Positions 11,311-20,774 are shown, counted from the stretch's first letter. The stretch is DNA of 64,000 bases from Lederbergia citri (GCF_018343625.1 NZ_JAGYPG010000001.1:602342-666341); one strand, 5' to 3'. The notes: generated by a model not told the origin, from the sequence alone. Translations and numbers: made by a program.

Positions 11311-12648
11311 ATGGGCATGTATACAAAAGAAAGTATATTACAACTATCAGAAGAACAAAACGTGAAGTTTATTAGGCTGCAATTTACGGATATTTTAGGC
11401 ACCGTAAAAAACGTAGAAATTCCGATCAGTCAGTTGGAAAAAGCATTGGATAATAAAATGATGTTTGACGGATCATCAATTGAAGGATTTGTTAGAATTG
11501 AAGAATCTGATATGTATCTTTATCCTGATCTAGATACATGGGTTATTTTTCCGTGGACTGCAGAAAAAGGTGGAAAAGTGGCTCGATTGATTTGTGACGT
11601 ATATGGTTCTGATTTAAAACCATTTCCAGGGGATCCTCGCAGCAATTTAAAAAGAGTATTAAAGGAAATGGAAAGATTCGGTTTTTCTAATTTTAATCTA
11701 GGACCAGAACCTGAGTTCTTTCTATTCAAGTTAGACGAAAATGGCGATCCTACGTTAGATTTGAATGATAACGGCGGTTATTTTGACCTTGCTCCAACGG
11801 ATCTTGGTGAAAACTGTCGCCGTGACATCGTGTTGGAATTAGAGGAAATGGGATTTGAAATAGAAGCATCTCATCACGAAGAAGCACCTGGACAACATGA
11901 AATAGATTTTAAATATGCGGATGCTGTAAAAGCTTGTGACCAAATCCAAACATTTAAACTCGTAGTTAAAACAATCGCCAGAAAACATGGTTTGCATGCA
12001 ACCTTTATGCCAAAGCCTTTATTTGGTGTAGCGGGATCAGGAATGCATTTTAATATGTCTTTATTTAAAAATGGAGAAAATGCATTTTTCGATGAAAATG
12101 GTGAGTTGAAAATGAGTGAAACGGCTTATCAGTTTTTAGCCGGAGTTCTTAAACATGCACCAGGTTTTACAGCCATTACAAATCCAACTGTCAATTCCTA
12201 TAAAAGGCTAGTGCCGGGATATGAAGCCCCATGTTATATAGCATGGTCTGCACAAAATAGGAGTCCGCTTGTGAGAATTCCATCATCAAGGGGTTTAAGT
12301 ACACGTATAGAAGTTCGAAGTGTGGATCCTACAGCAAATCCGTATCTTGCAATGGCGGTGTTATTAAAAGCGGGATTGAGCGGGATTGAAGATCAATTAA
12401 CCCCACCGCACTCTGTTGATAAAAATATATATAACATGAATAAAGATGAAAGAATGGAAGAAGGGGTTATCGATCTTCCGTCAAATCTTCACGAAGCGCT
12501 CGAACAGCTAAAACAAGATGAGGTCATTAAAGCCGGTCTAGGCAAACATATTTTTGAGAATTTTGTCGAGGCGAAAGAAATTGAATGGGATATGTTCCGT
12601 ACCCAAGTCCACCCTTGGGAAAGGGAACAGTACATGAGGATGTATTAA
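11311..12648 (+). CDS. glnA: Glutamine synthetase, type I
   Basis: GlnA (445 aa) makes glutamine from glutamate, ammonia and ATP, and in Bacillus also signals nitrogen status to GlnR and TnrA. Signature motifs are present: FDGSSIEGF, the metal site [11 protein letters not shown], the ATP loop [27 protein letters not shown], and RSPLVRIP. The sequence is very close to the B. subtilis GSI-alpha enzyme. It ends YMRMY. The Shine-Dalgarno is TTAGGAGGA. Two oddities: glnR is not upstream, and the last 57 bp are repeated at 14454-14510, where the copy encodes YMSMY. No terminator follows directly; the probable original one now lies beyond the second copy. Confidence 0.97.
   Translation: MGMYTKESILQLSEEQNVKFIRLQFTDILGTVKNVEIPISQLEKALDNKMMFDGSSIEGFVRIEESDMYLYPDLDTWVIFPWTAEKGGKVARLICDVYGSDLKPFPGDPRSNLKRVLKEMERFGFSNFNLGPEPEFFLFKLDENGDPTLDLNDNGGYFDLAPTDLGENCRRDIVLELEEMGFEIEASHHEEAPGQHEIDFKYADAVKACDQIQTFKLVVKTIARKHGLHATFMPKPLFGVAGSGMHFNMSLFKNGENAFFDENGELKMSETAYQFLAGVLKHAPGFTAITNPTVNSYKRLVPGYEAPCYIAWSAQNRSPLVRIPSSRGLSTRIEVRSVDPTANPYLAMAVLLKAGLSGIEDQLTPPHSVDKNIYNMNKDERMEEGVIDLPSNLHEALEQLKQDEVIKAGLGKHIFENFVEAKEIEWDMFRTQVHPWEREQYMRMY
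12592..12648 (+). repeat. Left direct repeat: 3' end of glnA (candidate att site)
   Basis: By hand alignment these 57 bp match 14454-14510 at 53 positions. The differences are at 12594, 12603, 12633 and 12639, all synonymous except the last (Arg to Ser). The pair bounds a segment of about 1.8 kb containing an integrase remnant, as expected for attL and attR of an element integrated into the 3' end of a gene. Confidence 0.7.
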
Positions 12649-12750
12649 CCTTGGTATATAAGGTTTAGGTTCGGGGTGAGTCGTACAGTTAATTGTAATA
12701 TTACCTAACACTCCGAATTCACCCCAAAAAATGAGTAAAAAAAATAATTA

Positions 12751-12930
12751 CTATGAAATGCTGTCCATGTTTTCATTAAATCGGGCAGCATTTATTTTAT
12801 CGATTTTTTGGAAACGTGAGAATAAACATCTGCTGTTATTTGCATACTTTCATGAACTAAACATTCTTGAATGTATTTCATATCTACACTGCTTCTGTAG
12901 GATAGCATGTGTATAACGTAGAGTTTTCTT
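12751..12930 (-). pseudogene. Tyrosine recombinase (integrase) C-terminal remnant
   Basis: Read on the minus strand, pieces in successive frames join into the end of a phage-type tyrosine recombinase: PKKTLRYTHAIL, then VDMKYIQECLVHESMQITA, then DVYSHVSKK with the catalytic-position Tyr, then (after a frameshift in the A run complementary to 12804-12809) IDKINAARFNENMDSIS and a stop at 12751-12753. In intact relatives the middle part reads like KYIQERLGH; here LGH is LVH. At least two frameshifts and loss of the rest of the gene make it non-functional. It points towards the glnA 3' end about 100 bp away, the usual position of int beside its attachment site. Confidence 0.72.
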
Positions 12931-13259
12931 TGGGTATAGAAGCTATTTGTCCTACACCAGCAACAAATGCAAAAATAGTTAGGGATAAAAAGGATGCTTA
13001 TGTTTTTATCGATTACCATCAATCTGTTAAAGGTGTAAATGTGAAGTTGAATGACTTTATCGATAAGTCTGTAACCATTATTGACAGTGAAAACTTTACT
13101 AAATGATAGTTGATACTGAAGGGGTTACTTTTAATATCGCAAATCGATACGGTTATTCAGTAATAAATTTGAATTGATTGCTTAATAAAACACTAAAATA
13201 TCAAGAAAATATTGGAAAATAAAGTAATGTTTTGTATGATAAAATGCAGGGGGAATAAA

Positions 13260-14075
13260 ATGAAAAAAAACAACAGGACATTACTTTTATCTTTATTTTG
13301 CGTATGCATTTTAGTAATAAGTTTCATTTTCTGGAACAATAAGATGACGCCTAACAATTTTAAGGTTGATGCAGCAACTAACAATTCAAACGGAGTAAAT
13401 GGTCAACAAATAAGTGTGATTTTATTAGGTGATAGCAACACAAGAATTTCCTATTTTGACGAAACACCTACTAAGAAATGGGCAAACATTATTGAAAAAG
13501 AATTAGATATAAAAGTAACTAATTTCGGGATTGGTGGGAGAAGCACGTCAGATATCTTAACCAGTGGTAAGCGAGAAAAAACAAAAGATAGATGGGTAGG
13601 TGAAGGTTGGAAAAAGGTAGATGGAGATTATTATATTATTTGCTTCGGTTTAAATGATAGCAAATATTATAATGAATATACCTTTGAAAAGTATACAAGA
13701 GAGTTAATTAATATTATCCAAAACGAATTAAAAGGAATCCCTATTTTGATGACAAACGTTTATGTTCCATACCCAGATTATTTTAGTTTTGATCGAAACA
13801 AAGTAATAGATTCTTTTGACAACATTAAAAGGAAATTGGCAACAGAATTAAATCTGGACTTAATAGATGTTAATGATAGATTTAAAAAAGAATGGAAAGA
13901 GAATGGTATTTGGGATACACGCATCAGAACGTCAAAAATTTGGGGAGCTACAGAGGATAAAGCAAAAACAGTTAATGAAGGTTGGTTCGACAATATCCAC
14001 TACAATGAATTGGGTAATAAAATTGTTGCAGAGGAAATAATAAAATATTTTCAGGAAAATATAATTAGTCAATAG
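13260..14075 (+). CDS. SGNH/GDSL-type hydrolase with N-terminal membrane anchor
   Basis: A 271-residue protein with a basic N terminus and hydrophobic segment (about 7-22), then an SGNH hydrolase domain. Block I is LLGDSNTR (nucleophile Ser), block II NFGIGGRST, block III CFGLNDSK, and block V DNIHYN with the Asp-His pair, so all catalytic blocks are present. Such enzymes are esterases, lipases or carbohydrate deacetylases; the substrate cannot be inferred. The start at ATG 13260 is 6 bases after AGGGGG; an upstream in-frame start at 13212 lacks a ribosome site. It lies inside the segment bounded by the two glnA ends and is the only intact gene there, so it was probably carried in by the element. 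Confidence 0.82.
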   Translation: MKKNNRTLLLSLFCVCILVISFIFWNNKMTPNNFKVDAATNNSNGVNGQQISVILLGDSNTRISYFDETPTKKWANIIEKELDIKVTNFGIGGRSTSDILTSGKREKTKDRWVGEGWKKVDGDYYIICFGLNDSKYYNEYTFEKYTRELINIIQNELKGIPILMTNVYVPYPDYFSFDRNKVIDSFDNIKRKLATELNLDLIDVNDRFKKEWKENGIWDTRIRTSKIWGATEDKAKTVNEGWFDNIHYNELGNKIVAEEIIKYFQENIISQ

Positions 14076-14089
14076 GAGCAAAAAGCAAC

Positions 14090-14176
14090 ATATCACCTTG
14101 TCGTGAATGTGGCGGTCCTCTATAAAATGAAAATGTCTTGACGGGTTTCTGCGAAGATTGTTCAAAAGATAAGTAA
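14090..14176 (+). pseudogene. Small zinc-ribbon protein remnant with in-frame stop
   Basis: One frame reads SPCRECGGPL, a TAA stop at 14123-14125, then NENVLTGFCEDCSKDK and a final stop. Two CxxC pairs (14099-14110 and 14150-14161) would form a treble-clef or zinc-ribbon fold of about 27 residues. AGGAG at 14074-14078 is 11 bases from an ATA codon that may once have been ATG. It follows the SGNH gene by 14 bp and is part of the decayed glnA-associated segment. Confidence 0.45.
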
Positions 14177-14185
14177 AATATATTT

Positions 14186-14212
14186 ACAGCATCTAAAGAG
14201 GTGCTTTTTTTG
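14186..14212 (+). terminator. Terminator after the SGNH hydrolase segment
   Basis: Stem AGCATCT / AGGTGCT (one G-U type mismatch) with loop AAAG, then seven T. Confidence 0.65.
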
Positions 14213-14453
14213 TTTACCCAGAAAGTAGATGTGGAAAGATATTAAAAATAATCATCAGCTGCAGCCGATCCTTTAATCTTTCATCGGAAGAGGTTGCAGT
14301 ATGGAGGTATTAACTTTTAATGAGATAAATTAACACCAAAAAATTTACCCCGATATTTTTTATAAGAGATAAAAGTGTTTGACAAGAATAAACTTGAAAC
14401 TTCATTATATAAAGTAAATGGATAAACAAAAATACTATAAGTCATCGTAAAAC

Positions 14454-14510
14454 ATATTCCGTACGCAAGTCCACCCTTGGGAAAGGGAACAGTATATGAG
14501 TATGTATTAA
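14454..14510 (+). repeat. Right direct repeat: displaced copy of the glnA 3' end
   Basis: Partner of 12592-12648. It still translates as a glnA C terminus ([17 protein letters not shown], then TAA), and the YMS tail is closer to the YMSQY ending I recall for B. subtilis GlnA than the YMRMY of the intact gene. It has no upstream coding sequence, so it is a relic. The region to ppc (14511-14748) holds two hairpins and no gene. Confidence 0.7.
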
Positions 14511-14596
14511 TTGAAATTAGCTCCGAAATTAACTGCCTATTTTTCTGTAAATATCGACAGGTATCATTTGATATGCAGAATTACGTATGATAAAAT

Positions 14597-14668
14597 ATTA
14601 TGTACTTTCAAGTGGTACATAATCCATCTGGCAGGGACAGTTTATACCCCTTGGGGAGATAAACTGTC
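14597..14668 (+). other. Two consecutive hairpins upstream of ppc
   Basis: First, ATTATGTAC / GTACATAAT (14597-14623), a perfect 9-bp inverted repeat. Second, GACAGTTTAT / ATAAACTGTC (14636-14668), a perfect 10-bp stem with inner CCCC/GGGG, followed by TTTGGTTTTATT. The second could be the original glnA terminator, now cut off from glnA, or part of the ppc leader. Palindromes of the GACAG...CTGTC kind also occur in REP-like repeats. Confidence 0.5.
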
Positions 14669-14748
14669 TTTGGTTTTATTAAATCCTTTATTAATGGATT
14701 TTAGAAATGAATTTGAATTGTCGTGTTTTGGGAAGAGGAGGAGATAAT

Positions 14749-17499
14749 ATGAACAACACAGTTGATCATAACGCTCAATTGCGAAGTGATGTAAAAAAGC
14801 TAGGCAATATCCTAGGCGAAATATTAGTTCATCACGGCGGTATAGAACTTTTTAATAAAGTTGAAGACATACGTGAATTAACAAAGAGCTTGCGAAAACA
14901 GTATGATGAAAAAACTTATTCAGAATTAAAAAATATGATCAGTAGACTTGAGCCACCCACTCGTCAGCATGTTATCAGGGCTTTCTCTATTTATTTCCAT
15001 CTCATTAATATAGCTGAACAAAATCATAGAATACGTCGTAGAAGAGATTACCAGCTGTCAGATGTAGGCGGACAACCCTTTTCATTGGAAAATGCAGTTT
15101 CCAAAGTAAAAGAATTAAATCTATCGAATGAGGAGCTTCAACAAGTTTTAAATGATTTATCGATAGAACTAATCATTACGGCACATCCTACTGAAGCGAC
15201 AAAAAGGACCGTACTAGAAATTCAAAAGAGAATTTCGTCAATTCTACAGAAACTTGATAGTCCGATGGTGACAAAGAAAGAACGAAGGAACTATGAGGAT
15301 AGTTTATTTAATGAAGTAACGGCTTTGTGGCAAACAGATGAGTTACGACATAGAAAGCCAAAAGTTTTAGATGAAGTAAAAAATGGTCTTTATTATTTCG
15401 ATGAAACTTTATTTGATACATTGCCTTCCGTACATCAAGAACTAGAATTGCAACTACAAAATAATAACCCGGATTTTCATTGGAAAGTACCTAACTTTCT
15501 TCGTTTTGGATCATGGATTGGTGGAGACCGTGATGGGAATCCAAACGTAACTCCAGAGATTACTTGGGAAACTTTGCAAATGCAGCGAAGTCTTGTTTTA
15601 AAGAAATATAATGAATCAATCAATGAATTGATGAAAAGATTTAGTCAATCCACCGAACGAATCCAAGTCAGCGATGAATTAATAGCATCTGTTGAACGAG
15701 AAGAACCGAAATACTTAACTGAAGATGAAAGATGGCCAATTGAATCTGAAGTCTATCGAAGAAAATTTGCAATTATTTTAAAAAGACTCCATGAAGTTGG
15801 AAAATCGGAACTTGGATATAAAAATTCAGATGAACTATTAAACGATTTAGTTCAAATAAGAGAAAGCGCTGAAAGTCACCAACCAGCTGATAGAAAGCTG
15901 AAAACGATTAGAAAATTAATTAGGCAAGTTCAATTGTTTGGTTTCCACTTAGCTACTTTAGATATAAGAAATCATAGCGGTGAACATGAAGCGGCTGTAA
16001 ATGAATTATTAAAAGCGGTTAATATTACGGAAAATTATTCTGAACTTCCGGAAGAAGAGAAGATAGCTATCCTTAAGAAAGTTTTAAGTGATCCAAGGCC
16101 TCTACTTTTGCTAGAAGAGGGCTATTCCAAAGAAACGCTGTCGATATTGAATGTCTTTAAACTTATTAGAAAAGCTCATGTGGAATTCGGTAAACGTTCT
16201 ATAGAGGTTTACTTAATTAGTATGACCCAATCTGCAAGTGATTTATTGGAAGTTCTTTTATTAGCAAAAGAAGCAGGAATTTATCGCCTTTTCTCAGACG
16301 GTAGATTGGAAAGTGATCTGCATGTCGCTCCGCTGCTAGAAACAATCGATGATTTAGTTGCAGGACCAAAAATATTAAAATCATTGTTTGAAATGGATGT
16401 TTATCGCAATCACTTAGTTAAGCGCGGAAATCACCAGGAAATTATGCTCGGTTACTCCGACGGAAGTAAAGATGGCGGTACATTAACGGCGAATTGGAAG
16501 CTGTTTAAAGCTCAACAAGAAATTCATAATATGGCAAGAGAGTTTAATATTCGTTTGAAATTCTTCCACGGTCGTGGCGGTTCTCTTGGTCGTGGTGGCG
16601 GCTCCTTAAATACAAGTATTCTATCTCAGCCTGTTGAAACGCTTGGTGATGGCGTAAAAATTACTGAGCAAGGAGAAGTTCTTTCTTCCAGATACTTATT
16701 GGGAGATATTGCATATCGTAATTTAGAACAGGCGGCATCTGCCTTGCTAGAAGCTTGTTCAAAAGTTGCATCTGCAAACGATCATGCATATTTACGCAAA
16801 AAAGAATGGGAAATTGCGATGGAGGAAATCTCAAAGCATGCATTGGAAAAATACCAATCTCTCGTATTTGGAGATAATGACTTCTTAACTTACTTTAATC
16901 AGGCTACTCCATTAAAGGAGATAGGAGCTTTAAATATTGGTTCAAGACCAATGAGTAGAAAAAATAGTCAACGCTTTGAAGATCTCCGTGCGATTCCTTG
17001 GGTTTTTGCTTGGACACAATCAAGGCAAATGATTCCTGCGTGGTATGCGGCGGGTACAGGTCTCGAATCATTCTTAAATCTAAATGAGTCGAATCTTGAA
17101 TTGCTGCAAACGATGTATAAACATTGGCCATTCTTTAGATCTACAATTAATAATTTGCAAATGGCATTAATGAAAGCAGATATGGCTACTGCGAAAGAAT
17201 ATTTAAGTTTAGTTGAGGATCCAGCGATTGCAAAACGGATATTTGAAAATATCTCTGATGAATATTACACAACGAGAAAAGTTCTTTTGCAAATCTCTGG
17301 TAACGAAGAATTATTGGCCCATACGCCAAATATTCAAGAATCCGTCCATCGACGCAATCCTTATGTAGATCCTTTAAACTTTTTACAAGTGGATCTCATT
17401 AAGAAATTACGAGAAACTGAAAATCCATCAGATGATCTCGTTACGGAAGTACTGCTTACGATTAATGGAGTAGCAGCAGGATTGGTTAATACCGGTTGA
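14749..17499 (+). CDS. ppc: Phosphoenolpyruvate carboxylase
   Basis: Ppc (916 aa from ATG 14749) carboxylates PEP to oxaloacetate, replenishing the TCA cycle. Catalytic signatures: TAHPTEATKRT with the active His, FGSWIGGDRDGNPNVT, GYSDGSKDGG, and the glycine-rich loop FHGRGGSLGRGGG; the C terminus NTG is the conserved Ppc ending. I chose 14749 because AGAGGAGGAG precedes it; the frame is open upstream to 14707 but without a ribosome site. B. subtilis lacks ppc and uses pyruvate carboxylase, so this is a difference from that relative. It is transcribed alone, with a strong terminator after it. Confidence 0.95.
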   Translation: MNNTVDHNAQLRSDVKKLGNILGEILVHHGGIELFNKVEDIRELTKSLRKQYDEKTYSELKNMISRLEPPTRQHVIRAFSIYFHLINIAEQNHRIRRRRDYQLSDVGGQPFSLENAVSKVKELNLSNEELQQVLNDLSIELIITAHPTEATKRTVLEIQKRISSILQKLDSPMVTKKERRNYEDSLFNEVTALWQTDELRHRKPKVLDEVKNGLYYFDETLFDTLPSVHQELELQLQNNNPDFHWKVPNFLRFGSWIGGDRDGNPNVTPEITWETLQMQRSLVLKKYNESINELMKRFSQSTERIQVSDELIASVEREEPKYLTEDERWPIESEVYRRKFAIILKRLHEVGKSELGYKNSDELLNDLVQIRESAESHQPADRKLKTIRKLIRQVQLFGFHLATLDIRNHSGEHEAAVNELLKAVNITENYSELPEEEKIAILKKVLSDPRPLLLLEEGYSKETLSILNVFKLIRKAHVEFGKRSIEVYLISMTQSASDLLEVLLLAKEAGIYRLFSDGRLESDLHVAPLLETIDDLVAGPKILKSLFEMDVYRNHLVKRGNHQEIMLGYSDGSKDGGTLTANWKLFKAQQEIHNMAREFNIRLKFFHGRGGSLGRGGGSLNTSILSQPVETLGDGVKITEQGEVLSSRYLLGDIAYRNLEQAASALLEACSKVASANDHAYLRKKEWEIAMEEISKHALEKYQSLVFGDNDFLTYFNQATPLKEIGALNIGSRPMSRKNSQRFEDLRAIPWVFAWTQSRQMIPAWYAAGTGLESFLNLNESNLELLQTMYKHWPFFRSTINNLQMALMKADMATAKEYLSLVEDPAIAKRIFENISDEYYTTRKVLLQISGNEELLAHTPNIQESVHRRNPYVDPLNFLQVDLIKKLRETENPSDDLVTEVLLTINGVAAGLVNTG

Positions 17500-17510
17500 T
17501 ATATCATTTT

Positions 17511-17548
17511 AAAAACCTTGTGGTTAATTAGAGCCACAAGGTTTTTTT
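17511..17548 (+). terminator. Terminator after ppc
   Basis: Stem AAAAACCTTGTGG / CCACAAGGTTTTT around a 10-base loop, then T residues. Confidence 0.88.
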
Positions 17549-17785
17549 GCTTGCCAAAAAACTATACATTTTGATTTTGTTTTATGAAATACATTTAGCG
17601 TTAGTAGCCATATTCTAGTAAACTTCTTGTCCTTTCCCCTTACGACCAATTTGCCTTTAATTTTTATTGTCTTTCCTTTATTACCAACATTTTTTCTTCT
17701 ATCATTTTTTTTCCATTTTTATTCATAGTCTATTATTTTTTTCATATAAATGAAGTGTAGTTACAATTCATAAAAGGATGAGACG

Positions 17786-18868
17786 ATGATTAAATTTGCG
17801 GCAAGATCCTCACTATCAGTTATAGCTGTATTTTTTATTATTTCCGTAATTGCTTTTTCTAGTCTGAAAATTAGTTCGTTCTCCTTAGGAGGAACCGAAT
17901 CATCTCGAACAGATTCGTTTCTTTACATCATGTCCATAGAAAATCACTCGCTTCATTCCATATTGCCAACTCAACCTGATAGATCACTTGGAAAAGCAGC
18001 ATTAGAAATATTAACTAATATTAATCTTGCTGATATGAAAACATTTTTATTTACAGAGATTCCTGGGTTGCACGCATCAAGCCCGAAAATCCTTATTGCT
18101 GGCCAAGGGACAGATTTTACAAATCTACCGATTGAATCACCTCCTCCCCAAGATTTTGGACTAGAGAATGTAACAGATGAACCGGAAACTTTACCTAATG
18201 AGGAAAAGAAAGAGTTAACAAATGATTATATCGCCTTTATTTACCATACACATACGTGGGAATCGTTTCTTCCACTACTTCCAGAATCTAATAATCCATC
18301 AAGTAAAGAAAAAAATGTGACGATCCTAGGAAAAAGGTTAGGGGAAAAGCTTCAAGAAAAAGGAATTAAAACTTTGGTAGATACGTCAGATGTCCAAGAA
18401 AAGCTCTTGAAAAGAGGAATGAAATATTATCAATCCTATACAGTTGCAAGGGAAAGTGTTGTAGAAGCAATGGGACAAAACAAACAACTTCAACTAATGT
18501 TTGATATTCATCGAGATTCAGCTAGAAAAAATGTTACGACAAAAGAAATAAATGGAAAGCCATACGCAAAATTATATTTCGTCGTTGGCACGGCACATCC
18601 GAACTATGGGAAAAATTTTGAATTTGCATCTAAACTGCATAAATTGCTTGAAAAGAAATATCCTGGTATTTCTAGAGGGGTCTATGATAAATCGAAAGCT
18701 GAAGGAAATGGCATCTACAACCAAGATTTATTTGAGCATAATTTAGTAGTAGAAATTGGTGGTATTGATAATACTCTCGAGGAACTAAATAGAACAGTGG
18801 ATGCTCTTGCTGAAGTAATCAGTGATTATTATTGGGGAGAAGCAGTGGAAGCTAGTAAAAATAAATAG
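17786..18868 (+). CDS. spoIIP: Stage II sporulation protein P (peptidoglycan hydrolase)
   Basis: SpoIIP acts with SpoIID and SpoIIM to degrade septal peptidoglycan during forespore engulfment; it has amidase and endopeptidase activity. This protein (360 aa) has an N-terminal membrane anchor (about 9-30), a variable region, and the C-terminal SpoIIP domain with the Zn-site motifs FIYHTHTWESF and FDIHRDS and the downstream VVEIGGIDNT. It is somewhat shorter than the B. subtilis protein as I recall it. In B. subtilis spoIIP lies next to gpr, so this copy beside lexA may be an additional SpoIIP-family member. The 286 bp upstream hold no gene. Confidence 0.82.
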   Translation: MIKFAARSSLSVIAVFFIISVIAFSSLKISSFSLGGTESSRTDSFLYIMSIENHSLHSILPTQPDRSLGKAALEILTNINLADMKTFLFTEIPGLHASSPKILIAGQGTDFTNLPIESPPPQDFGLENVTDEPETLPNEEKKELTNDYIAFIYHTHTWESFLPLLPESNNPSSKEKNVTILGKRLGEKLQEKGIKTLVDTSDVQEKLLKRGMKYYQSYTVARESVVEAMGQNKQLQLMFDIHRDSARKNVTTKEINGKPYAKLYFVVGTAHPNYGKNFEFASKLHKLLEKKYPGISRGVYDKSKAEGNGIYNQDLFEHNLVVEIGGIDNTLEELNRTVDALAEVISDYYWGEAVEASKNK

Positions 18869-18893
18869 AGCCAAAAACTCTGGCTCTATTTTT
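18864..18893. terminator. Bidirectional terminator between spoIIP and lexA
   Basis: Perfect 10-bp stem AATAGAGCCA / TGGCTCTATT overlapping the spoIIP stop codon and followed by T on the plus strand, with A (T on the minus strand) on the other side. It serves two convergent genes. Confidence 0.8.
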
Positions 18894-18899
18894 CTACAA

Positions 18900-19523
18900 T
18901 TAATGTATTACTTGTCTATACAGTCCAATCACTTTTCCTAATATAGAAACCTCTCGTAAAATAATCGGTTCCATATTCGAATTTTCCGGCTGAAGGCGGA
19001 AATAATCTTTTTCTTTAAAAAATCTTTTTACAGTTGCTTCATTTTCATCTGTCATAGCTACTACGATTTCACCATTATTTGCTGTACTTTGTTGGCGTAC
19101 GATTACATAATCGCCATCTAATATACCTGCTTCAATCATACTTTCACCAACAATTTCTAGCATAAACACATGATCGTCTGCTGGTGCAAGTTGTTCAGGG
19201 AGAGGAAAGTATTCTTCAATATTTTCAATTGCAGAAATCGGCAAACCTGCTGTTACTTTACCAACTAATGGTACATTGACTGTTTTTTGACGAGGAATAG
19301 AATCTTCTTCAGGCTGAATGATTTCTATCGCTCTAGGCTTTGTAGGATCACGTCGAATTAATCCTTTATTCTCAAGTCGAGCAAGATGCCCGTGAACAGT
19401 AGAACTAGAGGCTAGTCCTACAGCTTCCCCTATTTCACGAACGGAAGGTGGATACCCTTTTGATCTAACTTCAAGCTTTATAAAGTCAAGAATATCTTGT
19501 TGTCTTTTCGATAATTTTATCAA
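18900..19523 (-). CDS. lexA: SOS transcriptional repressor LexA
   Basis: LexA (207 aa; DinR in older Bacillus usage) represses SOS genes until RecA filaments trigger self-cleavage. The N-terminal winged helix contains [22 protein letters not shown]; the cleavage site is the Ala-Gly of KVTAGLP; the catalytic Ser is in GESMIEAG and the Lys in ATVKRFF. The start is TTG at 19523, 9 bases from GGGAGAG. A promoter upstream reads TTGTAT-N17-TATAAT on the minus strand (19592 to 19564), and a LexA box overlaps its -35, implying autoregulation. Divergent from yneA. Confidence 0.97.
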   Translation of the reverse strand: MIKLSKRQQDILDFIKLEVRSKGYPPSVREIGEAVGLASSSTVHGHLARLENKGLIRRDPTKPRAIEIIQPEEDSIPRQKTVNVPLVGKVTAGLPISAIENIEEYFPLPEQLAPADDHVFMLEIVGESMIEAGILDGDYVIVRQQSTANNGEIVVAMTDENEATVKRFFKEKDYFRLQPENSNMEPIILREVSILGKVIGLYRQVIH

Positions 19524-19563
19524 TTATTGTCACTCTCCCTTATCTCAATAATAACTTAACCTC

Positions 19564-19592
19564 ATTATATCATGGACTACCTATGTATACAA
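19564..19592 (-). promoter_or_regulatory. lexA promoter (SigA type)
   Basis: On the minus strand TTGTAT (19592-19587) and TATAAT (19569-19564) are separated by 17 bp, 41 bp upstream of the TTG start. LexA box 1 covers the -35. Confidence 0.75.
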
Positions 19593-19667
19593 ACATAAGT
19601 TCGAATTTTAGTTGACAACAAACATCCGTTCGTATTACAATCAATTGTAAATAAGAACGCACATTCG
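19590..19667. promoter_or_regulatory. Three LexA (SOS) boxes in the lexA-yneA intergenic region
   Basis: Matches to the Bacillus SOS consensus CGAAC-N4-GTTCG: CAAACATAAGTTCG (19590-19603), CAAACATCCGTTCG (19619-19632) and AGAACGCACATTCG (19654-19667). Box 2 sits just downstream of TTGACA (19612-19617), the likely -35 for yneA, and box 3 is 17 bp before the yneA start. The arrangement explains coordinate control of both divergent transcripts. Confidence 0.82.
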
Positions 19668-19683
19668 AAAGAAGGTAATATAT

Positions 19684-20007
19684 ATGGTTTCATTATGGAA
19701 GAAATACTCTTATGCAATTCTATTTTTCATTATTACAATATTAATGGGATTTTATATATTATTTAGCGGTACTGAAAAGAATCATACAGATCTCGTCATT
19801 ACCGTTCAAAAAGGAGATACACTATGGTCCATCTCTCAAAAAAATAGTGAACGTTTTGGTATGAGCACGACTGATTTTATGAAACTATTAGAGAAGGAAA
19901 ATCAATTAAAAACGACTTCAATCAAAAGTGGAGATCTACTCGTCATTTCCGGATCTAATATAAAATTTACAAATGATAAGGTTGAATATGCATTTAAAGA
20001 GAAATGA
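19684..20007 (+). CDS. yneA: SOS cell-division suppressor YneA
   Basis: YneA (107 aa) blocks cell division during the SOS response. It has one N-terminal transmembrane segment (about 9-27) and an extracytoplasmic LysM domain (ITVQKGDTLWSISQ to SGDLLVIS) for peptidoglycan binding, which matches the family. The ribosome site GAAAGAAGG precedes ATG 19684. LexA boxes lie upstream. yneB starts 12 bp later and ynzC follows, the same SOS operon as in B. subtilis. Confidence 0.92.
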   Translation: MVSLWKKYSYAILFFIITILMGFYILFSGTEKNHTDLVITVQKGDTLWSISQKNSERFGMSTTDFMKLLEKENQLKTTSIKSGDLLVISGSNIKFTNDKVEYAFKEK

Positions 20008-20706
<699 letters not shown>

Positions 20707-20774
20707 AGTACCATAATGCTAATCTTAGGTTATCAAGCCTAAAATAATAAACCTTTAAATAAGGAGTTTTTTTA

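Noticed and set aside
12673..12725. GGGGTGA / TCACCCC inverted repeat after glnA as a terminator
   Set aside because: The loop is about 39 bases and the 3' side continues with A, not T; more likely chance or an integrase arm-site relic.
12909..13106. A 65-residue plus-strand frame in the glnA-associated island
   Set aside because: It starts with a GTG lacking a ribosome site, overlaps the integrase remnant on the other strand and resembles no family I know; it may be a decayed fragment but cannot be supported as a gene.
14511..14747. A 78-codon frame between the displaced glnA end and ppc
   Set aside because: It crosses two perfect hairpins, has no ribosome site and overlaps the ppc start in another frame.
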